Shown here piece by piece: positions 5,615 through 11,537 of a DNA stretch of 11,537 nt. A program made the translations under genes and the position numbers. Location: NCBI GenBank assembly GCA_035298385.1, contig DATGYC010000401.1, positions 1 to 11,537 of the forward strand. Direction: 5' to 3'. The notes below the pieces were generated by a model, which was not told where the DNA came from, did not search any database, and was given only the letters and a program-made list of their open reading frames with translations. The DNA comes from DATGYC01 sp035298385 (GTDB lineage Bacteria; Bacillota; Sulfobacillia; Symbiobacteriales; Symbiobacteriaceae). Each line of letters starts with the position of its first letter. Positions within the stretch are counted from its first letter, which is position 1.

Positions 5615-5632
5615 CCTGGACGTGGTTGTCAA
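5604..5632 (-). promoter_or_regulatory. Sigma-A promoter of yyaC
   Basis: TTGACA (5632-5627) is a perfect -35 and TATAGT (5609-5604) matches 5 of 6 bases of the -10, with a 17-base spacer. The predicted start near 5597 gives a leader of about 50 bases before the TTG start. This is a vegetative-type promoter on a sporulation-family gene. Confidence 0.8.
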
Positions 5633-5656
5633 CTCTGACTTGGAGGTAATTTCCAA

Positions 5657-6742
5657 ATGCTCCCACTGCCGCGTCAGATCCGCAAGCACTTGGCTGGGCC
5701 ACGCATTCTGAAGACCGGCATCTCCATCTTCATCTGTGAGATGCTCTTCTTGGTGATCGGCCAGGAGCGGTACGCTGCCTTCGCGGCCACCTCGGCGATC
5801 GTGGCGGTCCTCCCCTCCCTCGCCGGTTCACGGAACCAGTTGAAAAAGAGCATGACCGCCAACCTGCTGGCCGGTGCCGTCGCACTTGTAGTTGGGTTAC
5901 TGTGGGGTCAGACCCCGTTGGCGCTCACACTCTCGGCCGTGCTTGTCCTCTATGTGCTGGTCAAACTCAACATGAGTGAACAAGCGGGCGTCGTCTCGGT
6001 CACGTTGATCTGGATGCTCTCCCGCGAGTCAAACTCGATCGGACCATATATCATCGGGCGGGTCGGCGCCATCACCGTCGGTACGCTGATCGGCTATCTG
6101 GTCAACCGCTACATCCTACCGCCCAACTTCCTGCCCCGCATTCGGGACGGGCTCTCGGCAGCGGCCCAGTCGACCGCCGTCTTTGGCGAGCGCGTGGCCG
6201 CCTCCCTGACCGACCCCGAGTCACTCAGCAAGGCTGAGATCAAGGCGATGATCAACCAGATCCGGAACGACCTCACCCTCTGTGGCCAGAAGATCCTCTG
6301 GCAGGTGGAGGCGGGGACACCGGAGGCGGTCTATCTCCCCCTTGAGAAGACCAAGGCGGCCCTCTTCGTCTACGTGGTTGAATTAGCCCGTGTCCACAAG
6401 ACTGCATTGACGATGGGCGGCTTCCCGCCTGGACCGGTCGCTGATCACGTTACCAAGACGGTCAGGGTCGCTTGCCTGAACATGCTGGGTGTCTGTCAGC
6501 CGCTAACGCGCGGGGAGGCGCCCGATGCCCACTCGCGTAACACCTACTTGCAGGCGATGGAGGAGTTACAGCAACTGGTCGAGCGCTTGATCGACGACCG
6601 GGCGACCCGGGAGTTGGGCTTGGCCTGCCACCGCGTTCACACCTCGATTCGCCACATGGGGCGCCGGATGCGGATCTGCCGCGAGGTTGTCGCACGGGCC
6701 GCGGAAGAACGGCCGACCGGACAGGGAAAACCTGTTTTCTAG
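5657..6742 (+). CDS. Aromatic acid exporter family / FUSC-like membrane protein
   Basis: A 361-residue inner-membrane protein resembling the ArAE_1 (DUF939) family seen in Bacillus YqjA-like proteins, thought to export small organic acids; the substrate is unknown. The N-terminal third has about five or six hydrophobic stretches: near residues 18-35, 39-55, 68-84, 87-104, 112-120 and 128-150. The segment around IGRVGAITVGTLIGYLVN resembles the last membrane helix of this family. The C-terminal 200 residues form a soluble, mostly helical domain rich in Arg, Glu and Leu. The ATG at 5657 follows GGAGGT (5642-5647) with 9 bases between. The binding site lies in the loop of a small TTGGA/TCCAA hairpin (5640-5656). 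It diverges from yyaC and ends before a strong terminator, so it is probably transcribed alone. No clear promoter was found on this strand; the AT-rich stretch at 5596-5610 is the likeliest place. Confidence 0.78.
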   Translation: MLPLPRQIRKHLAGPRILKTGISIFICEMLFLVIGQERYAAFAATSAIVAVLPSLAGSRNQLKKSMTANLLAGAVALVVGLLWGQTPLALTLSAVLVLYVLVKLNMSEQAGVVSVTLIWMLSRESNSIGPYIIGRVGAITVGTLIGYLVNRYILPPNFLPRIRDGLSAAAQSTAVFGERVAASLTDPESLSKAEIKAMINQIRNDLTLCGQKILWQVEAGTPEAVYLPLEKTKAALFVYVVELARVHKTALTMGGFPPGPVADHVTKTVRVACLNMLGVCQPLTRGEAPDAHSRNTYLQAMEELQQLVERLIDDRATRELGLACHRVHTSIRHMGRRMRICREVVARAAEERPTGQGKPVF

Positions 6743-6769
6743 CGAAAGTATTCACATAGCAGCGCGACA

Positions 6770-6800
6770 AGGGGGGAGGAGCTCGCTCCCCCCTCTTTCT
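6770..6800 (+). terminator. Intrinsic terminator of the exporter gene
   Basis: AGGGGGGAG (6770-6778) pairs with CTCCCCCCT (6786-6794) around a 7-base loop and is followed by CTTTCT. It lies 28 bases after the stop codon. In the opposite direction the tail is only TTGTCG, so it should act mainly on the plus strand. Confidence 0.8.
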
Positions 6801-6836
6801 CATTCGGGCCGACCGGCCCTACTGGCGCTTGCCGCA

Positions 6837-7016
6837 TCAGCCCCCGCCCTTCTTCGGAAAGGCGCTCGGCATCCGTCGACTCGTTCCCGGCATCTGGGGC
6901 GCCCGGACCGGCCGCTGGGAGACGACCGGGGTCTGGCTCACCGTCTGCGCTGCCCCCTCATCCCTCATGGCCTTCTGCCTATGCCGATAGGGGTTAGAGA
7001 AACTGCCTTCGCTCAC
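6837..7016 (-). CDS. Possible small Pro/Arg/Gln-rich protein of unknown function
   Basis: A 59-codon frame begins with GTG at 7016, preceded by AGGGGGTGA about 9 bases upstream; an ATG three codons earlier (7025) has the same sequence too close to serve it. The product is basic and low in hydrophobic residues, with QTVSQTPVVSQRPVRAP in the middle and a KKGGG end, so it is probably disordered. Most codons end in G or C, as in the neighbouring genes, which is weak support in GC-rich DNA. No family is recognised. It is the only candidate gene in the 6743-7110 stretch, which otherwise holds the exporter terminator (6770-6800) and the Nudix gene's upstream region. It may equally be non-coding. Confidence 0.35.
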   Translation of the reverse strand: MSEGSFSNPYRHRQKAMRDEGAAQTVSQTPVVSQRPVRAPQMPGTSRRMPSAFPKKGGG

Positions 7017-7110
7017 CCGATTCACCCCCTAGTAACCTATGCGACGGGGCGCCCCTCCGGGAGGCCATCTCCGGCGGGGCTAACGTTTATTCGGAGGTGC
7101 CTACAAGAAA

Positions 7111-7557
7111 ATGACACAGCTTACACGCGACTGGACGGTCGCTACCTTTGTGATCCACCAGGGCAAGGTGCTCCTCCTCTGGCATGAGAAGCTCCAGATG
7201 TGGCTGCCGCCTGGCGGCCATGTTGAGCCGAACGAACTACCCGATGAGGCCGCACTCCGAGAGGTGCTAGAGGAGACCGGTATCGCCGTGGAACTCCTCT
7301 CCCGGCCTGCCCTGCCGTCGATTCCCGGGCCACGCCAACTGGCCCGCCCGGAGGGGATCCAGCTCGAGCAGATCGGGCCCAACCATGAACACATCGACCT
7401 GGTCTACTTCGCTCGCCCCATCGATCCGGACTGCGCTGAGCCCACAATCGATCGCGAGGTCAAGCAGGTCGGGTGGTACAGCCTCACGGAGGCGACCGCT
7501 CTCCCCCTGACAGAAGAGATCCGTACCTGGATCGGAAAGGCGCTAGCAGGCCGATGA
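7111..7557 (+). CDS. Nudix hydrolase
   Basis: A 148-residue cytosolic hydrolase of nucleoside diphosphates linked to another moiety; the substrate cannot be told from sequence. The Nudix box is perfect: Gly36, five residues, Glu42, seven residues, then Arg50-Glu51-Val52-x-Glu54-Glu55-x-Gly57-Ile58, preceded by WLPPGG at 31-36. The remainder is a compact Nudix fold with VGWYSLTEATAL near the end, the usual position of a conserved Trp/Tyr-containing strand. GGAGGT (7093-7098) is 12 bases before the ATG, a longer gap than normal. No clear promoter was found in the GC-rich 7026-7090 stretch. It opens a run of five overlapping genes; its TGA overlaps the next ATG (ATGA). Fusion partners or extra domains are absent. 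Confidence 0.93.
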   Translation: MTQLTRDWTVATFVIHQGKVLLLWHEKLQMWLPPGGHVEPNELPDEAALREVLEETGIAVELLSRPALPSIPGPRQLARPEGIQLEQIGPNHEHIDLVYFARPIDPDCAEPTIDREVKQVGWYSLTEATALPLTEEIRTWIGKALAGR

Positions 7558-8486
7558 GCAACTCGAATCACTCGCGCGCACAGCGCCGGCGGCACTCGGC
7601 GGGCCGTTACTGGCTCCGCCGACTCGTCGTCCTCCTTTTGATCGCGATCCCCACGTTGATCTTCGCAGCCCGCTCCTTCGACCTGAGCGGGCTCCTTGCC
7701 CCGATCGCCCTCAAGCCAAGCAGCTCTGCCCCAGCCGTTACCAAGACCGAACCGACCTACGTCCTACTGATGGGCGTCGATGAGCGTGAGCACGACGTCG
7801 GCCGTTCGGACACGATGATGCTTCTACGCCTCGATCCCAAGGGCGAGCGGGCCGACCTGATCAACCTCCCCCGCGATACGCGGGTCTGGCTGGACAACTC
7901 GGAGCACGTCAAGCTGAACTCCTTCTACCCCAAGGGGGGCGCCGAGTCCACAGTCAGTGCCGTCGGCCAGTTGCTGGGGATCCCCAATCCATACTGGGTT
8001 GAAGTGAACATGCAGGGCTTCGTCGAGATCATCGACGCCCTCGGCGGGGTCCCGATCACCCTGGAGCGGGACTACGACTACGAGGATCCGTATCAGGATC
8101 TCTATATCCATCTGAAGGCCGGCCCGCAGGTGCTGGGCGGCAAGCAGGCCTTGCACTTCGTCCGACTCCGGTATGATGGCGTGGGGAACGATGACATCAG
8201 CCGGATCAAGCGGCAGCAGCAGTTCGTCCAGGCGCTGCAGTCGAAGCTGATCGCCCCGTCCAACCTGCTCAAGGTGGGCGACTTCATGACGATCATGCGG
8301 AACCGGATTCAGACCAACGTGCCCCAGAAGGACCAAGTCTACTTGGCCAACCTGCTCTTCCAGTCCCGGCACCAGCTTCAGATGCGAACCCTGCCCGGAC
8401 AGGGCGAGGATGCGGGCAGCGACTTCCTCTTTGATGCAGAGGGCTGGGCGGAGGTGCAGGTGGAGTGGAAGCAGGCTTCCCACTAA
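7554..8486 (+). CDS. LytR-CpsA-Psr (LCP) family cell-wall glycopolymer transferase
   Basis: A 310-residue membrane-anchored enzyme. LCP proteins move teichoic acids or other polymers from undecaprenyl carriers to peptidoglycan on the outer face of the membrane. A positively charged N-terminus (RRR at 11-13, RR at 22-23) and one hydrophobic segment at about 24-39 give an N-in, C-out anchor, followed by a Ser/Pro/Ala linker at 54-66. The LCP domain shows LLMGVDER at 71-78, RSDTM at 84-88 with Arg84 and Asp86, LPRDTRVW at 104-111, KLNSFYPKGG, the IIDALGGVPI segment and the RIKRQQQF pyrophosphate-binding arginine stretch. The ATG at 7554 overlaps the Nudix stop by 4 bases and should be translated by coupling; a longer in-frame start at 7473 would lie inside the Nudix gene. 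The 3' end overlaps mobA by 22 bases. The family is clear, the polymer unknown. Confidence 0.93.
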   Translation: MSNSNHSRAQRRRHSAGRYWLRRLVVLLLIAIPTLIFAARSFDLSGLLAPIALKPSSSAPAVTKTEPTYVLLMGVDEREHDVGRSDTMMLLRLDPKGERADLINLPRDTRVWLDNSEHVKLNSFYPKGGAESTVSAVGQLLGIPNPYWVEVNMQGFVEIIDALGGVPITLERDYDYEDPYQDLYIHLKAGPQVLGGKQALHFVRLRYDGVGNDDISRIKRQQQFVQALQSKLIAPSNLLKVGDFMTIMRNRIQTNVPQKDQVYLANLLFQSRHQLQMRTLPGQGEDAGSDFLFDAEGWAEVQVEWKQASH

Positions 8487-9139
8487 CGGGGCTCATCCTG
8501 GCCGGCGGGGCCTCAAGCCGTATGGGGCGCCCGAAGGCGCTCCTTCCCTTTGGTCCCGAGCGAGTGATCGAGCGGCAGGTCCGGCTGCTCCGCCCGCTCT
8601 GCCGGGAGTTGCTCGTCGTCACCAACGATCCGGCGGCCTTCGCCTTCCTGGGCGTGCCCCTGGTTGGGGACCGGGCGCCCGGCCTGGGCCCACTGGCCGG
8701 ACTCGAGGCGGGGCTCTCCGCCGCTAGCCAGCCGGTCGTTCTCGGGCTGGCCTGTGACATGCCCCTTCTGACGGGCAGCGTGGTGGCTGCGCTCTATGCC
8801 CGGCTGATGGGGTCAGATGGTGGGCTGCTAGGCTCCGCCCCAGCGGGGGTGGGCTCGCCCCTCGCCGCCGTCCCCCGCACACCCGCAGGCCCCGAGCCAC
8901 TCTGCGCCCTCTGGCGCCGGGAGGCCCTCCCGGCCATCCAGGGCGCCCTCGCCGCTGGCCAGCGCTCCCCCCAGCGCCTCCTAGCGCAGATCCCCGTCGC
9001 CTGGCTAGAGGGCGAAGCGTTGACCGCCCTCGGTGATCCCACCCGACTCTTCCATAACTGCAACACCCCAGCCGACTACGAACAGGCACTACAGCTCGCA
9101 GAGGAGGGCTCCCCCGGTGGTCAGACGCTCCGGTCTTGA
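8465..9139 (+). CDS. mobA: Molybdenum cofactor guanylyltransferase (MobA-like nucleotidyltransferase)
   Basis: A 224-residue cytosolic enzyme that most likely adds GMP to molybdopterin to form the guanine dinucleotide cofactor. The N-terminal nucleotide-binding signature LILAGGASSRMGRPK (10-24) holds the Gly-rich loop, Arg19 and Lys24. VGDRAPGLGPLAGL at 67-80 matches the guanine/pterin-side loop, and CDMPLL at 97-102 supplies the metal-binding Asp98. Length is close to the usual 190-220. The GTG at 8465 is supported by GGAGG (8450-8454) 10 bases upstream and by its overlap with the LCP gene. No other molybdenum cofactor gene is in the window, so the reaction rests on the motif; a related sugar- or MocA-type (CTP) nucleotidyltransferase is the alternative. 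It overlaps the next gene by 23 bases. Confidence 0.85.
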   Translation: MEAGFPLTGLILAGGASSRMGRPKALLPFGPERVIERQVRLLRPLCRELLVVTNDPAAFAFLGVPLVGDRAPGLGPLAGLEAGLSAASQPVVLGLACDMPLLTGSVVAALYARLMGSDGGLLGSAPAGVGSPLAAVPRTPAGPEPLCALWRREALPAIQGALAAGQRSPQRLLAQIPVAWLEGEALTALGDPTRLFHNCNTPADYEQALQLAEEGSPGGQTLRS

Positions 9140-11057
9140 TCTCTTTATTACGCTCCTCTCCCTGCTCGTAACGACCGGTGTCGCCTTTGCGCTCCCCCTG
9201 CTCTACCCGGTCGCAACTCCGCCCCTTGTACTTCCCGCCGTGGTCACGATTGCCGCACTGACCCTCCTGATGTGGGCGACACAGCCCTGGCGGGTCGCCC
9301 TGCGGGGCGCCCGTGGTGACGTCTCGATCTCCATGGCCCTGGACGTCGCGGCGATGCTCCTTCTACCGCCGTACGTGGCCGCCTCTGGCTCCGCCTTTGG
9401 CACGGCGCTCTACCACCTCTTCCACCCCTTCACTCCGGAGAAGGTGAACCGGATCCCGCGCGCACTGGTCCGCGGCATCATCACCTTTGCCGCGGTCGGT
9501 CTCGGTGGCTGGCTCTACCGGTCGATCCGCCCCGGCGAAGGGCCGCTGCTCTTCGGCCAGGACTGGTTCGCCCTGGCGATCGGCATCGGCCTTCGGCTGG
9601 TGATCCGGGTGATCTTCTACCCACTCGGCATGGCCGCCTTGCGCCGGGAGTCGGTGGCCGAACAGCTCCGCTACGAGTTGAACCGGTTGCCGCTCCTCCC
9701 CTTCCTCCTGACGACGACGCTCGGCACGCTGGCGGCCCTAATCGCCCAGTCGCAGCCGGTCGCCCTCGTCCTCCTACTCGGCCCGCTGGCGACGACCTAC
9801 ACCGCCACGCGAGAGTTCAAGCGACTGAACGAACTCCTCGCCACCTTGGAAGACAAGGTCGCCGACCGCACCGCCCGACTGGCTGAGACCGTGGCCGCCC
9901 TGAAGCGAAGGCTGCAGGAGTCGGAGGCGCTCTACGTCGTCGACCAGGCGATGATCTCGGTCAACCAGCCGGACGAGCTCCTCTCGGTCATCTGTCGGGA
10001 GTCGGTCTCCGTCACCGGCGGCACCTCCGCCCTGATCACCCTGCCGTCCGAGGACGGCACGTATCAGATCGTCCGGGCCGTCGCCGGGGGCGCCCTGACC
10101 CCGTTCCTGGGCATCCGCCTGGTGGCTGAGAACTCCCTGGCCGGCCTGGTGATGACAAGCGGTCAGCCCCACGTCAGCCGCACCCCTCGGACCGATCCCC
10201 TGCTGAATCAGGGACTGGTCGATAAGGGGAGTTGGGAGGATGTGATCGAGGCGCCCCTGCGGGCGAAGGATAAGGTCCTGGGCGTCTTGGTCGTCGGCTC
10301 CTCGGAGCCGAATCAGTTCGACGAGCAGGATATCCGCCTGCTGACGCTCCTAGCCAACCAGGCCGGCATCTTCCTGCAGAATGCACGCCTCCAGCAGGGG
10401 ACCAAGCAGACCGCCGTCCTGGAGGAGCGGAACCGGCTGGCGCGTGAGCTGCACGATTCGGTGACGCAGGTTCTCTTCGGGCTGACGCTGAATCTGGAGT
10501 CCGCGGCCGGGCTCATGGAGCGGCGCCCCGAGCGGGCGGCTGAGTTGATCACGCGCGCCCAAGAGATGGCTGCCGAAGCCCTGGCAGAGATGCGCTCGCT
10601 CATCTTCGAATTGCGCCCATCCGCCCTGCAAGAGAAGGGATTGGCGATGGCCCTGACGAATCACGTCAACCTCTTCCGCCGCCGACAAGATCTAGCGGTG
10701 ACGCTTCAGATCACGGTGGAGGATCGGCTTGATCCTGATATTGAGCTCTGCCTCTATCGGGTGGCGCAGGAGGCGCTGCACAACGTTACCAAGCACGCAA
10801 AGGCGACGCACGTGCTGATCTCCTACCGGGCGGAGCCCGGGGCTGTCACCCTGACCGTGGCCGACGACGGGGTCGGTATCGAGACGACAGAGTCCACCCG
10901 GAACCAGTCCTTCGGCATGATAGGCATGAAGGAACGGGTAGAGGCGATCGGGGGCAGACTAACGGTCACCACCGCCCCGGGTGAAGGCACCACCATTCAG
11001 GCCCGAATCCCGATGGAGGGAGGTGAAACCGATGACGATCCGCATTCTGCTCTGTGA
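9117..11057 (+). CDS. Membrane histidine kinase with GAF domain (NarX/LiaS-type, HisKA_3)
   Basis: A 646-residue sensor kinase that should phosphorylate the response regulator encoded directly after it. Residues 7-232 hold about seven hydrophobic segments with only short loops, an integral membrane sensor rather than a periplasmic one. A charged coiled coil (about 234-268) leads to a GAF domain at about 270-425. The HisKA_3 dimerisation domain has RLARELHDSVTQVLFG with phospho-acceptor His446. The HATPase domain has Asn556 in ALHNVTKHA, Asp583-x-Gly-x-Gly587 and the glycine-rich GEGTT near the end. I chose the GTG at 9117: GAGGAGGG (9101-9108) lies 8 bases upstream. The frame is open to an ATG at 9033, but that has no comparable site and would overlap mobA by 107 bases. 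The signal sensed by the membrane part and by GAF is unknown. Confidence 0.92.
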   Translation: MVRRSGLDLFITLLSLLVTTGVAFALPLLYPVATPPLVLPAVVTIAALTLLMWATQPWRVALRGARGDVSISMALDVAAMLLLPPYVAASGSAFGTALYHLFHPFTPEKVNRIPRALVRGIITFAAVGLGGWLYRSIRPGEGPLLFGQDWFALAIGIGLRLVIRVIFYPLGMAALRRESVAEQLRYELNRLPLLPFLLTTTLGTLAALIAQSQPVALVLLLGPLATTYTATREFKRLNELLATLEDKVADRTARLAETVAALKRRLQESEALYVVDQAMISVNQPDELLSVICRESVSVTGGTSALITLPSEDGTYQIVRAVAGGALTPFLGIRLVAENSLAGLVMTSGQPHVSRTPRTDPLLNQGLVDKGSWEDVIEAPLRAKDKVLGVLVVGSSEPNQFDEQDIRLLTLLANQAGIFLQNARLQQGTKQTAVLEERNRLARELHDSVTQVLFGLTLNLESAAGLMERRPERAAELITRAQEMAAEALAEMRSLIFELRPSALQEKGLAMALTNHVNLFRRRQDLAVTLQITVEDRLDPDIELCLYRVAQEALHNVTKHAKATHVLISYRAEPGAVTLTVADDGVGIETTESTRNQSFGMIGMKERVEAIGGRLTVTTAPGEGTTIQARIPMEGGETDDDPHSAL

Positions 11058-11537
11058 TGATCACTTCATGGTTCGACAGGGCCTCGCGACCTACTTCGAG
11101 CTCCAGGAGGACTTCGATGTGGTCGGGGAGGCTTCGAACGGCCGCCAGGCGATCCAGATCGCCAATACGATTCGTCCGGATGTGATCCTGATGGACCTGA
11201 TGATGCCGGAACTGGACGGGCTGGGCGCCCTCCAGGAGTTGAAGCCGCTCGGGGCGCGCGTCATCATGCTGACCTCCTTCCTGGATGCCGAGAAGGCGCT
11301 CGCCTGCATCGAGGCGGGGGCGATGGGCTTCCTAACGAAGGATATCCAACCGGCCGACTTGGTCGATGCCATCCGGGCGGTCTACCGGGGCGAGCCACGC
11401 CTTCACCCGGAGGTGACCAAGCGGCTGATGACCCGGAGCCTGAACCCGGCACCGCCCTCCGGCAAGGAGGTCCTGACGGCCCGGGAACTGGACGCCCTCC
11501 GCTGCCTGGCGCAGGGAATGACCAACCGGGAGATCGC
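11032..11537 (+). CDS. NarL/FixJ (LiaR-like) response regulator, 3' end outside window
   Basis: The first 168 residues of a DNA-binding response regulator, the likely partner of the upstream kinase. The receiver domain (1-120) has the acidic pair Asp9-Asp10, phospho-acceptor Asp55 in LMDLMMP, Thr81 and Lys103: all catalytic residues are present. After a linker around 125-145 the LuxR-type helix-turn-helix begins (LTARELDALRCLAQGMTNREIA, written here as the stretch 147-168 with the typical REL and NREIA motifs). About 45 residues are cut off by the window edge. The ATG at 11032 is preceded by GGAGGT (11019-11024) with 7 bases between, and the gene overlaps the kinase by 26 bases. Such regulators in Bacillota often answer to cell-envelope stress, but the target here is not shown. 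Confidence 0.95.
   Translation, partial: MTIRILLCDDHFMVRQGLATYFELQEDFDVVGEASNGRQAIQIANTIRPDVILMDLMMPELDGLGALQELKPLGARVIMLTSFLDAEKALACIEAGAMGFLTKDIQPADLVDAIRAVYRGEPRLHPEVTKRLMTRSLNPAPPSGKEVLTARELDALRCLAQGMTNREI

Noticed and set aside
6720..6740. Short hairpin ACAGG/CCTGT with a T run at the end of the exporter gene
   Set aside because: Only 5 bp and it includes the stop codon region; the strong hairpin at 6770-6794 is the better terminator.
6837..7100. tmRNA, RNase P RNA or signal recognition particle RNA
   Set aside because: Some G-rich stretches recall these RNAs, but the required signatures (GGAAGGAAGCAG of SRP, GAGGAAAGTCC of RNase P, the tRNA-like ends of tmRNA) are absent on both strands.
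7473..7553. Upstream extension of the LCP protein into the Nudix gene
   Set aside because: The extension is an out-of-frame reading of Nudix codons; the ATGA junction at 7554 leads directly to the basic N-terminus and anchor.
9033..9116. Upstream ATG extension of the histidine kinase
   Set aside because: It would overlap mobA by 107 bases and has no good ribosome binding site; the GTG at 9117 has GAGGAGGG at ideal spacing.

Overview
The window looks like chromosomal DNA from a high-GC, spore-forming member of the Bacillota (Firmicutes), perhaps a Symbiobacterium- or Thermaerobacter-like lineage. The pointers are a YyaC-type sporulation protein, a YtpQ (DUF1444) homologue, a LytR-CpsA-Psr cell-wall protein, strong A/GGAGG ribosome binding sites with ATG, GTG and TTG starts, and near-consensus sigma-A promoters. 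The genus is an inference. No transposase, phage gene, CRISPR array, tRNA or rRNA was seen.

Left part (1-5632), all on the minus strand. Reading in the direction of transcription: yyaC from its own sigma-A promoter, ending in a terminator; then hpt (hypoxanthine-guanine phosphoribosyltransferase) and guaA (GMP synthase), with a GC-rich hairpin between them and a terminator after guaA; then a leader region with a possible 22-codon ORF that runs into ytpQ by an ATGA overlap; then a promoter, a ykkC-family riboswitch and a terminator in front of an AzgA/PbuG-like purine permease that runs off the left edge. This is a purine-salvage neighbourhood: the permease imports the base, Hpt joins it to PRPP, and GuaA converts XMP to GMP. 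The riboswitch has the 3' signature of ykkC subtype 2, the group that senses PRPP or ppGpp. PRPP would fit, because it is the co-substrate of Hpt.

Middle (5549-7110). yyaC and a FUSC/aromatic-acid-exporter-like membrane protein diverge from a short AT-rich region that holds a palindrome flanked by direct repeats. The exporter gene ends at a strong terminator. The following 310 bases hold only a possible 59-codon Pro/Arg/Gln-rich ORF on the minus strand.

Right part (7111-11537), all on the plus strand. Five genes overlap one another by 4 to 26 bases: Nudix hydrolase, LytR-CpsA-Psr protein, MobA-like nucleotidyltransferase, a membrane histidine kinase with a GAF domain, and its NarL/LiaR-type response regulator, which is cut by the window edge. 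The overlaps imply one translationally coupled operon that joins envelope, nucleotide and signalling functions.
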